Positions 28,282 to 41,376 are shown, counted from the first letter of the stretch. The stretch: 64,000 nucleotides of DNA from Psychroserpens luteus (GCF_015319355.1 NZ_JADILU010000002.1:1-64000), one strand, 5' to 3'. Numbers and translations are program-made. The notes: a model not told the origin generated them from the letters alone.

Positions 28282-29272
28282 AAATATGTAGTGTATCTTC
28301 TATTATTTTTTCTTCGGAAATGAGCTTGCCATAAAATTCAGGCGCTTTAATCCCATTTTTAAAAGTTGTATTTCCTGTAAATACTCGAGCTTCATCCCAG
28401 AGATTTTCATCAATAAAGGTTTGAAGTGTTTTTTCTCCACCTTCTATAATTATAGAGTTAATATTTCTTGAATGTAAAATTGTTGCAATCTGCTTAGCTA
28501 AAGGTTTATTAAAATCAAAATCATTCTTAGAAATCTCAATAGTTTCAGCTTCAGCATTAAAAACCGAATGTTCTTTAGATAATTTCAGTTCTCGATCTAT
28601 AACAACACGAATTGGGTTTTTACCAGTCCAATCTCTAACTGTTAAACTAGGGTTGTCCTCCAAAACGGTATTTGTGCCAACCAAAATAGATTGTTCTTCT
28701 GCTCGCCATTTATGAACCAATTGTCTAGAGTAAGCATTTGTAATCCAAACAGGTTTCTTTTCGTCTTTCTTTATTGGAGCAATAAAACCATTTGCAGTTT
28801 CTGCCCACTTCAATATAATATAAGGACGCTTTTTATTGTGAAATGTAAAAAAACGTTTGTGATGTTCTTTGCATTCAGTTTCTAGAACACCAACAGTAAC
28901 GTGGCATCCAGAAGCTATTAGTTTTGCGATTCCTTTTCCTGCAACTTCAGGATTGTCATCAACACAACCAATCACCACATTTGCGATTTTATGATGTATA
29001 ATTAAATCACTGCAAGGAGGCGTTTTTCCGAAGTGAGAACAAGGTTCCAACGTCACATAAAGCGTCGCATCTTTGAGTAGTTCTTTATTTTCTACGGAAT
29101 TAATCGCATTTACTTCCGCATGATTTCCACCATAAGCACTCGTGTAACCTTCACCAATAATTTTGTTGTCGTATACAATAACGCTACCAACCATTGGATT
29201 TGGCGCAGTAGAGCCCAAACCGCTTTTGGCGATTTCTATAGAACGTTTTATGTAGATTTCGTGAGTTTTCAA
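28268..29272 (-). CDS. ribD: bifunctional diaminohydroxyphosphoribosylaminopyrimidine deaminase / reductase
   Basis: RibD carries out two consecutive steps of riboflavin synthesis. The N-terminal deaminase domain (1-145) shows the zinc site His51-Ala-Glu53 (GGNHAEVNAI) and Cys78/Cys87 (LEPCSHFGKTPPC). The C-terminal NADPH reductase domain (about 150-334) starts RPYIILKWAETANGFIA and has SIIIEGGEKTLQTFID. Length 334 is a little shorter than E. coli but complete. It overlaps the LEA-like lipoprotein gene upstream by 4 bases and the HAD gene downstream by 14. Confidence 0.95.
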   Translation of the reverse strand: MKTHEIYIKRSIEIAKSGLGSTAPNPMVGSVIVYDNKIIGEGYTSAYGGNHAEVNAINSVENKELLKDATLYVTLEPCSHFGKTPPCSDLIIHHKIANVVIGCVDDNPEVAGKGIAKLIASGCHVTVGVLETECKEHHKRFFTFHNKKRPYIILKWAETANGFIAPIKKDEKKPVWITNAYSRQLVHKWRAEEQSILVGTNTVLEDNPSLTVRDWTGKNPIRVVIDRELKLSKEHSVFNAEAETIEISKNDFDFNKPLAKQIATILHSRNINSIIIEGGEKTLQTFIDENLWDEARVFTGNTTFKNGIKAPEFYGKLISEEKIIEDTLHIYVNN

Positions 29273-29733
29273 TAGTCTAGTTTAACCATTTCGGTTTCGT
29301 CAATAGGATATGTATATGAAAACCCAAAAGTTTTGTAAACAATGTCTCCTTTATATTGCACTTTAATTTGTTTGTTGATTAAGCTAGTTAAAAATGAACC
29401 AATAGCATCTGTTCCTCGCATTTTTAAAATACTATCTGTGCTAATGTCTACTTTTAACGGAATTGTAAACTCCTTTCGAGCAGGAACATCAAAACTTTCA
29501 GATGATAATTTAGCTAATTTAATGTCATTTACATAAATAGAAATATCATCACTTTTTAAATTACCACCAACATCGTTCGGGTTTTCAAAAAGAGCGGTTG
29601 CTGTTAGCGTAATTATTTGCGAATTAGAATCTACAACTTCGATATCCTCAATACCTTTAAAAATTGGTTTTTCTTTCACAGAGCAACTCATCATACTAAT
29701 GGTTACTGTTAATAATAAAATGAGTTTGCGCAT
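29269..29733 (-). CDS. LEA type 2-like lipoprotein
   Basis: A 154-residue protein with a lipobox at SMMSC (Cys17), so it is anchored to an envelope membrane. The rest fits a LEA14/WHy beta-sandwich: TLTATALFENPNDVGGNLKSDDISIYVNDIKLAKL and ARKEFTIPLKVDIS. Its role in bacteria is unclear; related domains are linked with desiccation or stress. First gene of the ribD unit, with a promoter candidate TATTTTTG at 29769-29776. Confidence 0.82.
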   Translation of the reverse strand: MRKLILLLTVTISMMSCSVKEKPIFKGIEDIEVVDSNSQIITLTATALFENPNDVGGNLKSDDISIYVNDIKLAKLSSESFDVPARKEFTIPLKVDISTDSILKMRGTDAIGSFLTSLINKQIKVQYKGDIVYKTFGFSYTYPIDETEMVKLDY

Positions 29734-29768
29734 GTTCTTAAAATAGATTTATCTGTATCTTCACAGCG

Positions 29769-29776
29769 CAAAAATA
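29769..29776 (-). promoter_or_regulatory. promoter -7 element of the LEA-ribD operon
   Basis: The minus strand reads TATTTTTG then C, 35 bases upstream of the first gene's ATG, in the space shared with the divergent GNAT gene. Confidence 0.6.
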
Positions 29777-29786
29777 CTATAATAAG

Positions 29787-30278
29787 TTGAGTGAAGAAGC
29801 GATAGTAATTAGAGAAATTAGAGCAGAAGATAATCCGCAAATGGAAGCAGTCATAAAAAGCTGTTTTATAGATTTCAAACTGCCTTTAACTGGAACAGCT
29901 TATGAAGATGCCGAAACACCTTTTATGTATGAAGCATATAAAGATGAGAAAGCAGTTTATTTTGTTGTAGCAAATGGGAATCAAGTTCTTGGAGGTGGCG
30001 GAATTAAGCAACTCAAAGATTTCGATGGTAACGTTTGTGAGTTGCAAAAAATGTATTTCTCATCATTGGTTAGAGGAAAAGGTTATGGAAAAAAGCTGAT
30101 TGACAAATGCTTAGAAACTGCCAAAGGGTTTGGTTATGAAACGTGTTATTTAGAAACCATTCCAGAACTTAAAGCTGCAATTCATATTTATGAAACTCAT
30201 GGATTTATACATAGAAACGAACCTTTAGGTAATACAGGACATTACTCATGTGGTGTTTGGATGGAAAAAGAACTATGA
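29787..30278 (+). CDS. GNAT acetyltransferase starting at TTG
   Basis: A 163-residue GNAT enzyme: N-terminal EAIVIREIRAEDNPQMEAVIKSC, central YFSSLVRGKGYGKKLIDKCLE with the RGKGYG acetyl-CoA loop (about 95-100), and ELKAAIHIYETHGF as motif B. I choose the TTG at 29787 because the first in-frame ATG (29840) would remove the first strand of the fold. Its stop overlaps the prmC start (ATGA), so the two are coupled, consistent with a pairing of acetyltransferase and protein-modifying enzyme. Substrate unknown. Confidence 0.85.
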   Translation: MSEEAIVIREIRAEDNPQMEAVIKSCFIDFKLPLTGTAYEDAETPFMYEAYKDEKAVYFVVANGNQVLGGGGIKQLKDFDGNVCELQKMYFSSLVRGKGYGKKLIDKCLETAKGFGYETCYLETIPELKAAIHIYETHGFIHRNEPLGNTGHYSCGVWMEKEL

Positions 30279-31159
30279 TTTTAAAAGACATACTTAATAT
30301 ATACCATAAGGAATTAGATGATCTCTTCGGAAATGAGGAAGTCAATTCATTTTTCAACATTTTGATTGAACATTATCTCGATCTAAAACGAATTCATTTG
30401 GTTTTAGAGCCAGAATACGCAATTACAAAAGAGGAGGAGCAACCGCTTTTTGAAGCTTTAGCACATTTGAAATCACAAAAACCCATTCAATACATTCTTG
30501 GAGAAACAGAATTCTACGGACTGCCTTTTAAAGTCAATCAGCATACGTTGATTCCAAGACCAGAAACCGAAGAGCTCGTAGATTGGATAATAAATAGTCA
30601 TTCAGAGCGTAGCGAAGAATCTCAGCTAGAAGAATCTCAATTAAAAATTCTAGATATTGGTACAGGAACAGGATGTATTGCAATTTCATTAGCGAAACAT
30701 CTTAAAAAAACAAAAGTTTCAGCTTTAGATGTTTCCGAAGACGCATTGAAAATTGCTAAGCAGAATGCAAAGCTTAATGAAGTTGATGTTGAATTTATTA
30801 AAGATAATATTTTAAATTCTCGTCATGCTGAAGGTGTTTCAACATCTCATTATTATGACGTCATAGTCTCTAATCCACCATACGTACGCAACCTGGAAAA
30901 AGCAGAAATACAACCCAATGTTTTAGAAAACGAGCCACATTTAGCATTGTTTGTAGAGGATGAAAATCCTTTACAGTTCTACAAAGCGATTTGTGAATTT
31001 GCGCAACTCAACCTCAAAGACAACGGGACTTTGTTTTTTGAAATCAATGAATATCTTGGAAAGGAGATGATTCAATTGATGAAAGAATTTAAATTCAAAG
31101 ATATTGAGCTTAAAAAAGATATGTTTGGAAAGGATCGGATGATTTTTGGAAGAAAGTAG
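30275..31159 (+). CDS. prmC: release factor glutamine methyltransferase, carrying two repeat-derived inserts
   Basis: PrmC methylates the GGQ glutamine of release factors RF1 and RF2. Start is ATG 30275, overlapping the upstream stop. The N-terminal helical domain is followed by the SAM site ILDIGTGTGCIAISLAKHL and the catalytic NPPY (200-203). Two stretches look added: SHSERSEES before motif I (30597-30623) and SRHAEGVSTSH before NPPY (30821-30850). Both are encoded by sequence that matches small dispersed repeats, one of them present again just downstream at 31293. Both keep the frame and sit in surface loops, so the enzyme is probably active. Confidence 0.93.
   Translation: MILKDILNIYHKELDDLFGNEEVNSFFNILIEHYLDLKRIHLVLEPEYAITKEEEQPLFEALAHLKSQKPIQYILGETEFYGLPFKVNQHTLIPRPETEELVDWIINSHSERSEESQLEESQLKILDIGTGTGCIAISLAKHLKKTKVSALDVSEDALKIAKQNAKLNEVDVEFIKDNILNSRHAEGVSTSHYYDVIVSNPPYVRNLEKAEIQPNVLENEPHLALFVEDENPLQFYKAICEFAQLNLKDNGTLFFEINEYLGKEMIQLMKEFKFKDIELKKDMFGKDRMIFGRK
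30597..30623 (+). repeat. prmC: in-frame repeat insert 1 inside prmC
   Basis: GTCATTCAGAGCGTAGCGAA and the following GAATCTC read as a member of the small dispersed repeat GTCATTCTGAGCG...GAATCTC that I know from intergenic DNA of many Flavobacteriaceae. Here it encodes SHSERSEES within prmC, in the loop before the SAM-binding motif. Confidence 0.65.
30821..30850 (+). repeat. prmC: in-frame repeat insert 2 inside prmC
   Basis: 30 bases that match 27 of 30 positions of the intergenic repeat at 31293-31322, starting CGTCATGCTGAA and ending CATCTCAT. It encodes RHAEGVSTSH, just before the DVIVSNPPY strand. Confidence 0.8.
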
Positions 31160-31218
31160 GTTTTTGAAAACCACCACGCTTTCATCACCTTTATTAGGAA
31201 TTAAATGTTTGTTGTTTT

Positions 31219-31253
31219 GTCATTGTCATGGAGTTTCGAAGTTTCAGCATCTC
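31219..31253 (+). repeat. degenerate copy of the CATGCTGAA...CAGCATCTC repeat
   Basis: GTCATTGTCATGGAG... ends GTTTCAGCATCTC, sharing its right half with the clean copy at 31293-31320. Intergenic between prmC and the convergent beta-mannosidase gene. Confidence 0.6.
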
Positions 31254-31292
31254 CAAATAAGGTATTGCTGACGAATTAAATATTTATTATTT

Positions 31293-31320
31293 CGTCATGC
31301 TGAACTTGTTTCAGCATCTC
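31293..31320 (+). repeat. palindromic intergenic repeat
   Basis: CGTCATGCTGAACTTG followed by TTTCAGCATCTC: ATGCTGAA and TTCAGCAT form a hairpin. It lies directly past the stop codon of the minus-strand beta-mannosidase gene and may serve as its transcript end. The same unit occurs inside prmC. Confidence 0.75.
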
Positions 31321-31321
31321 A

Positions 31322-33796
31322 TTACAATAAATCATTCAAAGTTTTAATCTTCAAATCATCCAAAGTATTCGCTTCAGTTTCAAATTCAATTTCAACTTCA
31401 GTATTTGGCAATAAGTCAAAGTAATTATCACTAAAATGACCTTTTACTTTAGTAAATAGAAATACGTTTTTTTGCAACGTCTTGCTAGATATTTTAATGA
31501 TAAAACCATTCTTGCTTTTTGTGATTTCTTTTTCAATAGGTTGTTGTTTTAGGAGCAGGTGTTTAGGGCTTTCAAAGTAGAAATAATTCGTGTTAGAGCC
31601 AAATGTGGTTACTACCATTCGACTTTGACTATTGACAATCTCTAGCTCAAGTAGTTTTATGTCTACACGTTCATTAAAGTCGTTGTTTACGGTAATAAAC
31701 CGTTTTGATTTATACATTTCTCTACCATCAAAATCCATTATTTTTATAGTGAGTGTATCGCTTACTGCTGTTAATTGGTCGTTAATTATAGTTGTATTTA
31801 AGATACCGCGACTTCTATAATATTCGTTTGAAACCAAAACATTTTTAAATGATTTCTTGGCCTGATAATGCAAGGCTTTCCAATTTCCGAAGTAATCAAT
31901 ACTCGACCAAGAAACCGCTGGCCAACAATCATTGAGTTGCCAATAGAGGGTTCCCATGTTACGTGGTTTGGCTCGACGATGCGCTTCAATACCTTTTGTG
32001 ATTCCGTAGGCTTGTAACAACTGACTTACATACATATAATCTTCTGCATTATCTGGAACTGGGAAATCACGTTTCATATACTCGTCAATAAGCTCAAATC
32101 CGCGACTATGCTTTTGATGATTTTTAAAGCCTTCCGAAGAAATATCAATGGAATCGCTCTGGTTGATATATCTAATCGTTTCATAGCTAGGAAATGATTG
32201 AAATCCAAACTCGCTCATAAATCGAGGTACATTCTGCTCTAAATGTTCAAAAGGATAGCCATCATGCCAAATCCACCAATCGTGAGCATCACCTTCGGTT
32301 TTGTATTTTGGATTTCCTCTTCCATAGCGTGGAGAGCTTTCCCAATATGGAGTATCTGTAGTGGTTTTAATAACTGTAGGTAGTAATTCCTTAAAAACTA
32401 ATTCGTAGTTTTTCCAAATTTCATCTTTTTCTGCATCACTTCTATTGGCTTGCCAGCCCCAACGATGCCAACCTTCAGAGTTTTCATTATTACCACACCA
32501 AAGCGCTATTGATGCATGATTACGTAGTCGTTTGACGTTTTGAACAGCTTCTTGTTTGACATTATTGAAAAAATCTTCATCTCCAGGATACATAGCACAG
32601 GCAAACATGAAATCTTGCCAAATTAGAATTCCTTTTTCATCACACAAATCATAAAAAATGTCATTTTCATAAATTCCGCCACCCCAAACTCTCAGCATGT
32701 TCATATTGGCATCCACAACATCCTTTAATAGTTTTTCATAATGCGCATCTGTGACTTTGTTTTGCAAACTGTTTTGCGGAATGTAATTAGCACCTTTTGC
32801 GTACACAGGAACATCATTTACCTTAAAATAAAAGGATTCACCATTGCTGTCTTTTTCTGTAATTAACTCAATTGTTCGTAATCCTTTTTTTACAGAAATA
32901 CTATCCAGAATTTTTTTGCCATCTCGAACAACAACTTTAATATCGTACAAATAAGGTTCACCTAAATTGTGTGGCCACCAACGTTTAGGATTTTTAATGG
33001 TTACATTGAAATCTGGTGTCTTGTGAAATCCAATATTTTCGTAAGTTGTATGCAATTTATTATTAATATAAATATCATAATCTAAAGTGGCTTCTAAGCT
33101 GTCTCTCAGCGTTAAGTTAACTGCTAAATCTGCTTTTTCTTCTGTTAAACTATAAGGTCTTATATAAATATCTTTAATCTTAAAATCATTCCAAGCGCTC
33201 AGAGTTACAGGTCTCCAAATCCCACTCGTATTTAGTTTTGGTCCCCAATCCCAACCATATTGAAATTGTGCCTTTCTTGTAAATATGCGATTACCTTCAG
33301 GAAGTTGATAACCTAGTTTTGTTTTTTCTTTTTCCTCAAAAATAGACGTGTGTTCAAAAAGAATACGCAATTCATTTTCAGCTTTAAGAATTGATTTAAC
33401 ATCTACCGAAAATTCTCTGAACGCGTTATCAGTTTCCAAAATCAAACTATCATTTAAAAAGAAAGAAGCATATGTGTCTAAACCTTCAAAATTGAGTTCT
33501 ATATGTTTTTTGTTAAGCATCTCTTTATCTACGGAAAAACTCGTCTTGTATTCCCAATCGGTTTCAGAGATCCATTGTAAGCTATCTTCATTAGCGCCAA
33601 TAAACGGATGCTCAATTAATCTATTCTCCAGTAAATCTGAATGAACATTTCCTGGAACTGTTGCCGATTGCCAAATAGAACCTGTTACTGCTTTAAATTG
33701 CCAATTCTCATGTAAATTAATAGTTAGTGGTAAATCATGCTTTGGTTGGCAACTCATTAAAGTGATTAGAAAAACTATAAATACACTATACTTCAT
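31322..33796 (-). CDS. beta-mannosidase, GH2 family lipoprotein
   Basis: An 824-residue exo-acting glycosidase releasing terminal beta-mannose. Lipobox LMSC (Cys16) predicts membrane anchoring. Order: sugar-binding jelly-roll (WQFKAVTGSIWQSATVPGNVHSDL), immunoglobulin-like domain, TIM barrel with acid/base Glu in WCGNNENSEGW and nucleophile Glu in PRFMSEFGFQSFPS, then C-terminal beta domains. LYWQLNDCWPAVSWSSIDYFGNWK is typical of beta-mannosidases. It is clustered with a GH20 hexosaminidase, so the two probably act on N-glycan-like or mannan substrates. It overlaps cutC by 11 bases. Confidence 0.93.
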   Translation of the reverse strand: MKYSVFIVFLITLMSCQPKHDLPLTINLHENWQFKAVTGSIWQSATVPGNVHSDLLENRLIEHPFIGANEDSLQWISETDWEYKTSFSVDKEMLNKKHIELNFEGLDTYASFFLNDSLILETDNAFREFSVDVKSILKAENELRILFEHTSIFEEKEKTKLGYQLPEGNRIFTRKAQFQYGWDWGPKLNTSGIWRPVTLSAWNDFKIKDIYIRPYSLTEEKADLAVNLTLRDSLEATLDYDIYINNKLHTTYENIGFHKTPDFNVTIKNPKRWWPHNLGEPYLYDIKVVVRDGKKILDSISVKKGLRTIELITEKDSNGESFYFKVNDVPVYAKGANYIPQNSLQNKVTDAHYEKLLKDVVDANMNMLRVWGGGIYENDIFYDLCDEKGILIWQDFMFACAMYPGDEDFFNNVKQEAVQNVKRLRNHASIALWCGNNENSEGWHRWGWQANRSDAEKDEIWKNYELVFKELLPTVIKTTTDTPYWESSPRYGRGNPKYKTEGDAHDWWIWHDGYPFEHLEQNVPRFMSEFGFQSFPSYETIRYINQSDSIDISSEGFKNHQKHSRGFELIDEYMKRDFPVPDNAEDYMYVSQLLQAYGITKGIEAHRRAKPRNMGTLYWQLNDCWPAVSWSSIDYFGNWKALHYQAKKSFKNVLVSNEYYRSRGILNTTIINDQLTAVSDTLTIKIMDFDGREMYKSKRFITVNNDFNERVDIKLLELEIVNSQSRMVVTTFGSNTNYFYFESPKHLLLKQQPIEKEITKSKNGFIIKISSKTLQKNVFLFTKVKGHFSDNYFDLLPNTEVEIEFETEANTLDDLKIKTLNDLL

Positions 33797-34493
33797 CTGC
33801 TATCACTTTTAAAATGGCTTTAATTTCTTTTATACTAGAAACGGTTTGAGGTGTATTTCCAAAATAGGAGGAAGATTCTGTATTTATAACTTGAGAAGCT
33901 GATGCATGAATTTCATCAAAACCAGCATTTTTAAAAGTCATTGTGTTTTCCGAAGAAACTCCGCTTCCTGCTAATATGATGATTCTGTTTCTTGCTTGTT
34001 GTTTGAGTGCTTTTAAAGTTTCTAATCCGTTAATAGCTTTTGGGTGTTGACCAGATGTTAAAATTCTATCAACTCCTAAATCTATTAATTGCTCTAATGC
34101 GATTTCAGGATTTGGTACAACATCAAACGCGCGATGAAATGTAAATGGTAAAGGTTTTGAGAGTTCAATAAGTTCTTGTGTTCTTTCAATATCAATTGTA
34201 TTGTCTTTCTTTAAAACTCCTGAAACAATCCCATGACAACCCAACTCTTTACATATTTGAATGTCTTTTTTAATGATCTCGAATTCAGCTTCAGAATAAA
34301 AGAAGTTGCCACTTCGTGGTCTAATTAATACAAAGGTTTCAATGTCTAATTTGTCAATGACTTGTTTTATTAATCCGTAACTAGGCGTAATGCCTCCAAT
34401 AGATAACTCACTACAAAGTTCTATGCGTTTTGCTCCAGCGATTTGAGCGTTTTTTACAGATTGGTAACTATTTGAGCAGATTTCTAAAAGCAT
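33786..34493 (-). CDS. cutC: CutC-family protein
   Basis: A 235-residue TIM-barrel protein named for copper homeostasis in E. coli, although a direct copper role is disputed. Family blocks are present: EICSNSYQSVKNAQIAGAKRIELCSELSIGGITPSYGLI, VLIRPRSGNFFYSEAE and DRILTSGQHPKAINGLETL. Cytosolic. In Bacteroidota it often sits next to glycosidase genes, as here between a hexosaminidase and a beta-mannosidase, which hints at a role in sugar metabolism rather than metal handling. Confidence 0.93.
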   Translation of the reverse strand: MLLEICSNSYQSVKNAQIAGAKRIELCSELSIGGITPSYGLIKQVIDKLDIETFVLIRPRSGNFFYSEAEFEIIKKDIQICKELGCHGIVSGVLKKDNTIDIERTQELIELSKPLPFTFHRAFDVVPNPEIALEQLIDLGVDRILTSGQHPKAINGLETLKALKQQARNRIIILAGSGVSSENTMTFKNAGFDEIHASASQVINTESSSYFGNTPQTVSSIKEIKAILKVIADEV

Positions 34494-34505
34494 AATTTAT
34501 CTTCT

Positions 34506-34591
34506 GTCATTGCGAGACCTTTAGGTCGTGGCAATCTAATTGTTTTATTTAATTATTAAGATTCCTACGTCGTTTCATTCCTCTGAATGAC
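34506..34591. repeat. small palindromic element bounded by GTCATT/AATGAC
   Basis: The 86-base segment begins GTCATTGCGAGACC, has an inner AGACCTTTAGGTCGT hairpin and ends CCTCTGAATGAC, so its tips are inverted repeats. It lies between the hexosaminidase stop and the cutC start. It resembles the dispersed GTCATTGCGAG-type intergenic elements of Bacteroidota and may be a non-autonomous mobile repeat. Confidence 0.65.
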
Positions 34592-34594
34592 AAC

Positions 34595-38953
<4,359 letters not shown>

Positions 38954-39021
38954 AAATCCTACAAACTTTTATATTTTATCGATTAAAAGCGTATATAGGC
39001 GTTAAAATACAGTTTTTATTT

Positions 39022-39029
39022 TATATTTG
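39022..39029 (+). promoter_or_regulatory. promoter -7 element of the polytopic membrane protein gene
   Basis: TATATTTG, 22 bases before the start codon at 39052. Confidence 0.6.
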
Positions 39030-39051
39030 TTTTGCTATTAAGAAACAAATT

Positions 39052-39789
39052 ATGGATTTAAGTAAAATATTAGGGGTGCTTTTGGTACTCTTATCTATCT
39101 TATTTTTGAGTTTGCAATTTCAGGCTTATGAAATTGAAGCTACAGGAATAAAAGCTTTGGCGTTAATATCGCTCACATCACTCTATGCGCTTACAGTTAA
39201 ACATAAACATCCCTTATTTTTTGGGTTTCTTATCGTTTTCACAATGGGCGAAATATTTAACTACATCACATGGGTTGTCAATTTCGATCCTGACCCTTAT
39301 TTTGATTACTTTTATTACATCAATAATACATTATACATAATTGCTTATACTCTTTTGATTTTTAGAATTTTAGTTGGAATCAATATTGTTAATACAATAA
39401 AAAAGTTGCCTTTACAAACATTGTTATTGTTAGGTCTAAGTGTGTTTACGGTCTATATAATAACTGGAACTGCTGAAAAAGAACTTAGTGCTTTAGAATA
39501 TAATTTTGAGCTTATGTATAACGCTGTTCTAATGTTTTTAATGTGTTTGTCTCTAGTTAATTATATGAATAAGGATAATAGAAAATCCATGAACCTGCTT
39601 ATTGGATCAATTTGTATTGTTTTTTCTGAAACTTTGCAACTTGCTTTTTACTATATATCTGAAGAGAATATTATCAATTTATTATGTTCAATGTTTTTTG
39701 TAGCTGCATTTCTATTCTTTTATTTGCAATCTAGATTATTACCAAAACAATTAGAGACTCTTGAGCAGCACCAAGAATTAAATACTTAA
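39052..39789 (+). CDS. polytopic membrane protein of unknown function
   Basis: A 245-residue protein with seven or eight hydrophobic helices and very short loops (for example ILGVLLVLLSILFLSLQF, TLLLLGLSVFTVYIITG and CSMFFVAAFLFFYLQSRLL). Helix number and length are close to YhhN-type lysoplasmalogenases, but I cannot match their motifs, so no function is assigned. It has its own promoter. Its 3' end overlaps the convergent DoxX gene by 12 bases. Confidence 0.75.
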   Translation: MDLSKILGVLLVLLSILFLSLQFQAYEIEATGIKALALISLTSLYALTVKHKHPLFFGFLIVFTMGEIFNYITWVVNFDPDPYFDYFYYINNTLYIIAYTLLIFRILVGINIVNTIKKLPLQTLLLLGLSVFTVYIITGTAEKELSALEYNFELMYNAVLMFLMCLSLVNYMNKDNRKSMNLLIGSICIVFSETLQLAFYYISEENIINLLCSMFFVAAFLFFYLQSRLLPKQLETLEQHQELNT

Positions 39790-40167
39790 TTTTTTTCCAA
39801 TTAAAGGAATATCTTTTCTATAGATGAATAGTGTAATTAGTGCTAATATAAACGTCACTACAGCGGTATAGAATAAAACACCACCATCGCCTTTTATTTC
39901 AATTCCTAATTGAGTGAGATGCATAAGTATTGCGCCTCCAATAACACCTAATGTAATTGTAGCTCCTAACCAAGCTGTTTTTCTAAAAAGCAATAAAATA
40001 CCTGCTAATAATTCTACGATACCAATACCAATTCTTCCTATAGGTTCTAATCCTACTTGAGTAAAAATATAAATACTAGTTTCATCACCAGTAAATTTGA
40101 ATCGTAATGTTTGGATTAAAATAATAGCTATGATTAATCTTAGTATAAAAGGTATGTGCTTTTTCAT
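39778..40167 (-). CDS. DoxX-family membrane protein
   Basis: A 129-residue four-helix membrane protein. The pattern LRLIIAIILIQTLRFKFTG, then EPIGRIGIGIVELLAGILLLFRKTAWLGA, then GAILMHLTQLGIE is typical of DoxX/DoxD-like proteins. Members are named after a thiosulfate:quinone oxidoreductase subunit, but most bacterial DoxX-like proteins have no proven function. The 3' ends of this gene and the plus-strand neighbour overlap. Confidence 0.82.
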   Translation of the reverse strand: MKKHIPFILRLIIAIILIQTLRFKFTGDETSIYIFTQVGLEPIGRIGIGIVELLAGILLLFRKTAWLGATITLGVIGGAILMHLTQLGIEIKGDGGVLFYTAVVTFILALITLFIYRKDIPLIGKKLSI

Positions 40168-40461
40168 AATATAATAGTATTTACTATTAGACGGTTAAAA
40201 GCTTAAAACAAACAAAATTGTATAAGATTTTTTATTCAAAATTGAAAAAGAGCTCAATTACATAGTTGAAATGCTTGTGTTTTGTTTAACTGAAGAAACA
40301 GAATAATCCATAACATTTTTAGATTTTGCAAGTTTGTTTTACTTTGTAAGTATGTGCTTGATCACCATACCAGTAAGTATAATGAAAACCAGATGTATAT
40401 TATAGAATATTTATTCCTACTAACGAGGAATTGTGTCAAATATCAGTTAGTCTATAGTTCT
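40168..40461. other. intergenic region without recognisable gene
   Basis: These 294 bases between the DoxX gene and the metallophosphatase gene contain no clear hairpin terminator, repeat or promoter on either strand. Confidence 0.4.
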
Positions 40462-41376
40462 TTAAACGATAATTGAAGTTCCGTTTGCAGCTTTATTTTT
40501 GTTTGAATCAAAATAGAAATCTATTTTTCCTAAGTTAATTCCGTAGCAACCTACTTGGTTTACTAATGTGTTTTTTCCTTCGGAATTTTTCACAACCGTA
40601 GGTTTCTTCAAAAAAGTATGTGTGTGTCCGCCAATGATAAGGTCAATGTCTTTCGTGATTCCTGCTAGTTTTAAATCTGAAATTTTTTCTGGACGGTTTC
40701 TATAGTTATAACCTAAATGGGATAGACATATAATAAGGTCACATTTTTCATCTTCCTTTAAAACTCTTGTCATTTCTTGAGCCATTTCAGTAGGGTCTAA
40801 ATAAACAGTTTCTTTATACATGCGTTTTTCAACCAAACCATCAAGCTCTATACCTAATCCAAAAATCCCAATCTTAATCCCATCTTTTATAATAATACGA
40901 TAAGGTTTTACATGTGTATCCATTACAGTATTAGAAAAATCGTAGTTAGCAGATACAAAGTCGAACTTTGCATGAGGAAGTTGAGCATAAAGCCCTTCAA
41001 TACTATTATCAAAATCATGATTACCAATAGTAGCAACATCATATTTAAGCATACTCATGAGTTTGAATTCTAATTCTCCACCATAATAATTGAAGTATGG
41101 TGTGCCTTGAAAAATATCTCCAGCATCTAATAATAGCGTGTTTGGGTTTTCTTTTCTAATCGCTTGAATTAAAGTAGCACGTCTCGCAACTCCACCTTGG
41201 TTTGGGTTTCTTCCATCATCTGGACCAAAAGCATCAATGTGACTATGCACATCATTAGTATGTAAAATGGTTATTTTTTTCGTTGTAGCAGGAGTGAATG
41301 AGGTTAAACCCATTCCGCCAAGACCAATTAATGCTGAAGCTGCTGCTGTTTGTTGTATAAATTCTCTTCTCTTCAT
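40462..41376 (-). CDS. 5'-nucleotidase catalytic (metallophosphatase) subunit, Tat-exported
   Basis: A 304-residue protein holding only the calcineurin-like catalytic domain of UshA/5'-nucleotidase. The N-terminus KRREFIQQTAAASALIG is a twin-arginine signal, suggesting export folded with its metals. Metal ligands: Asp42 and His44 (HTNDVHSH), Asp87 (LLDAGDIFQGTP), Asn119-His120 (IGNHDFD), and the later histidines of GGHTHT. The substrate-binding C-terminal domain is missing here and is encoded by the gene directly upstream (41381-42139, 4 bases apart). The pair likely makes a two-protein nucleotidase in the envelope. Confidence 0.9.
   Translation of the reverse strand: MKRREFIQQTAAASALIGLGGMGLTSFTPATTKKITILHTNDVHSHIDAFGPDDGRNPNQGGVARRATLIQAIRKENPNTLLLDAGDIFQGTPYFNYYGGELEFKLMSMLKYDVATIGNHDFDNSIEGLYAQLPHAKFDFVSANYDFSNTVMDTHVKPYRIIIKDGIKIGIFGLGIELDGLVEKRMYKETVYLDPTEMAQEMTRVLKEDEKCDLIICLSHLGYNYRNRPEKISDLKLAGITKDIDLIIGGHTHTFLKKPTVVKNSEGKNTLVNQVGCYGINLGKIDFYFDSNKNKAANGTSIIV

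Noticed and set aside
30248-30274. Upstream GTG start for prmC
   Set aside because: It would place nine extra residues within the preceding gene; the ATGA overlap at 30275 gives the usual coupled start.
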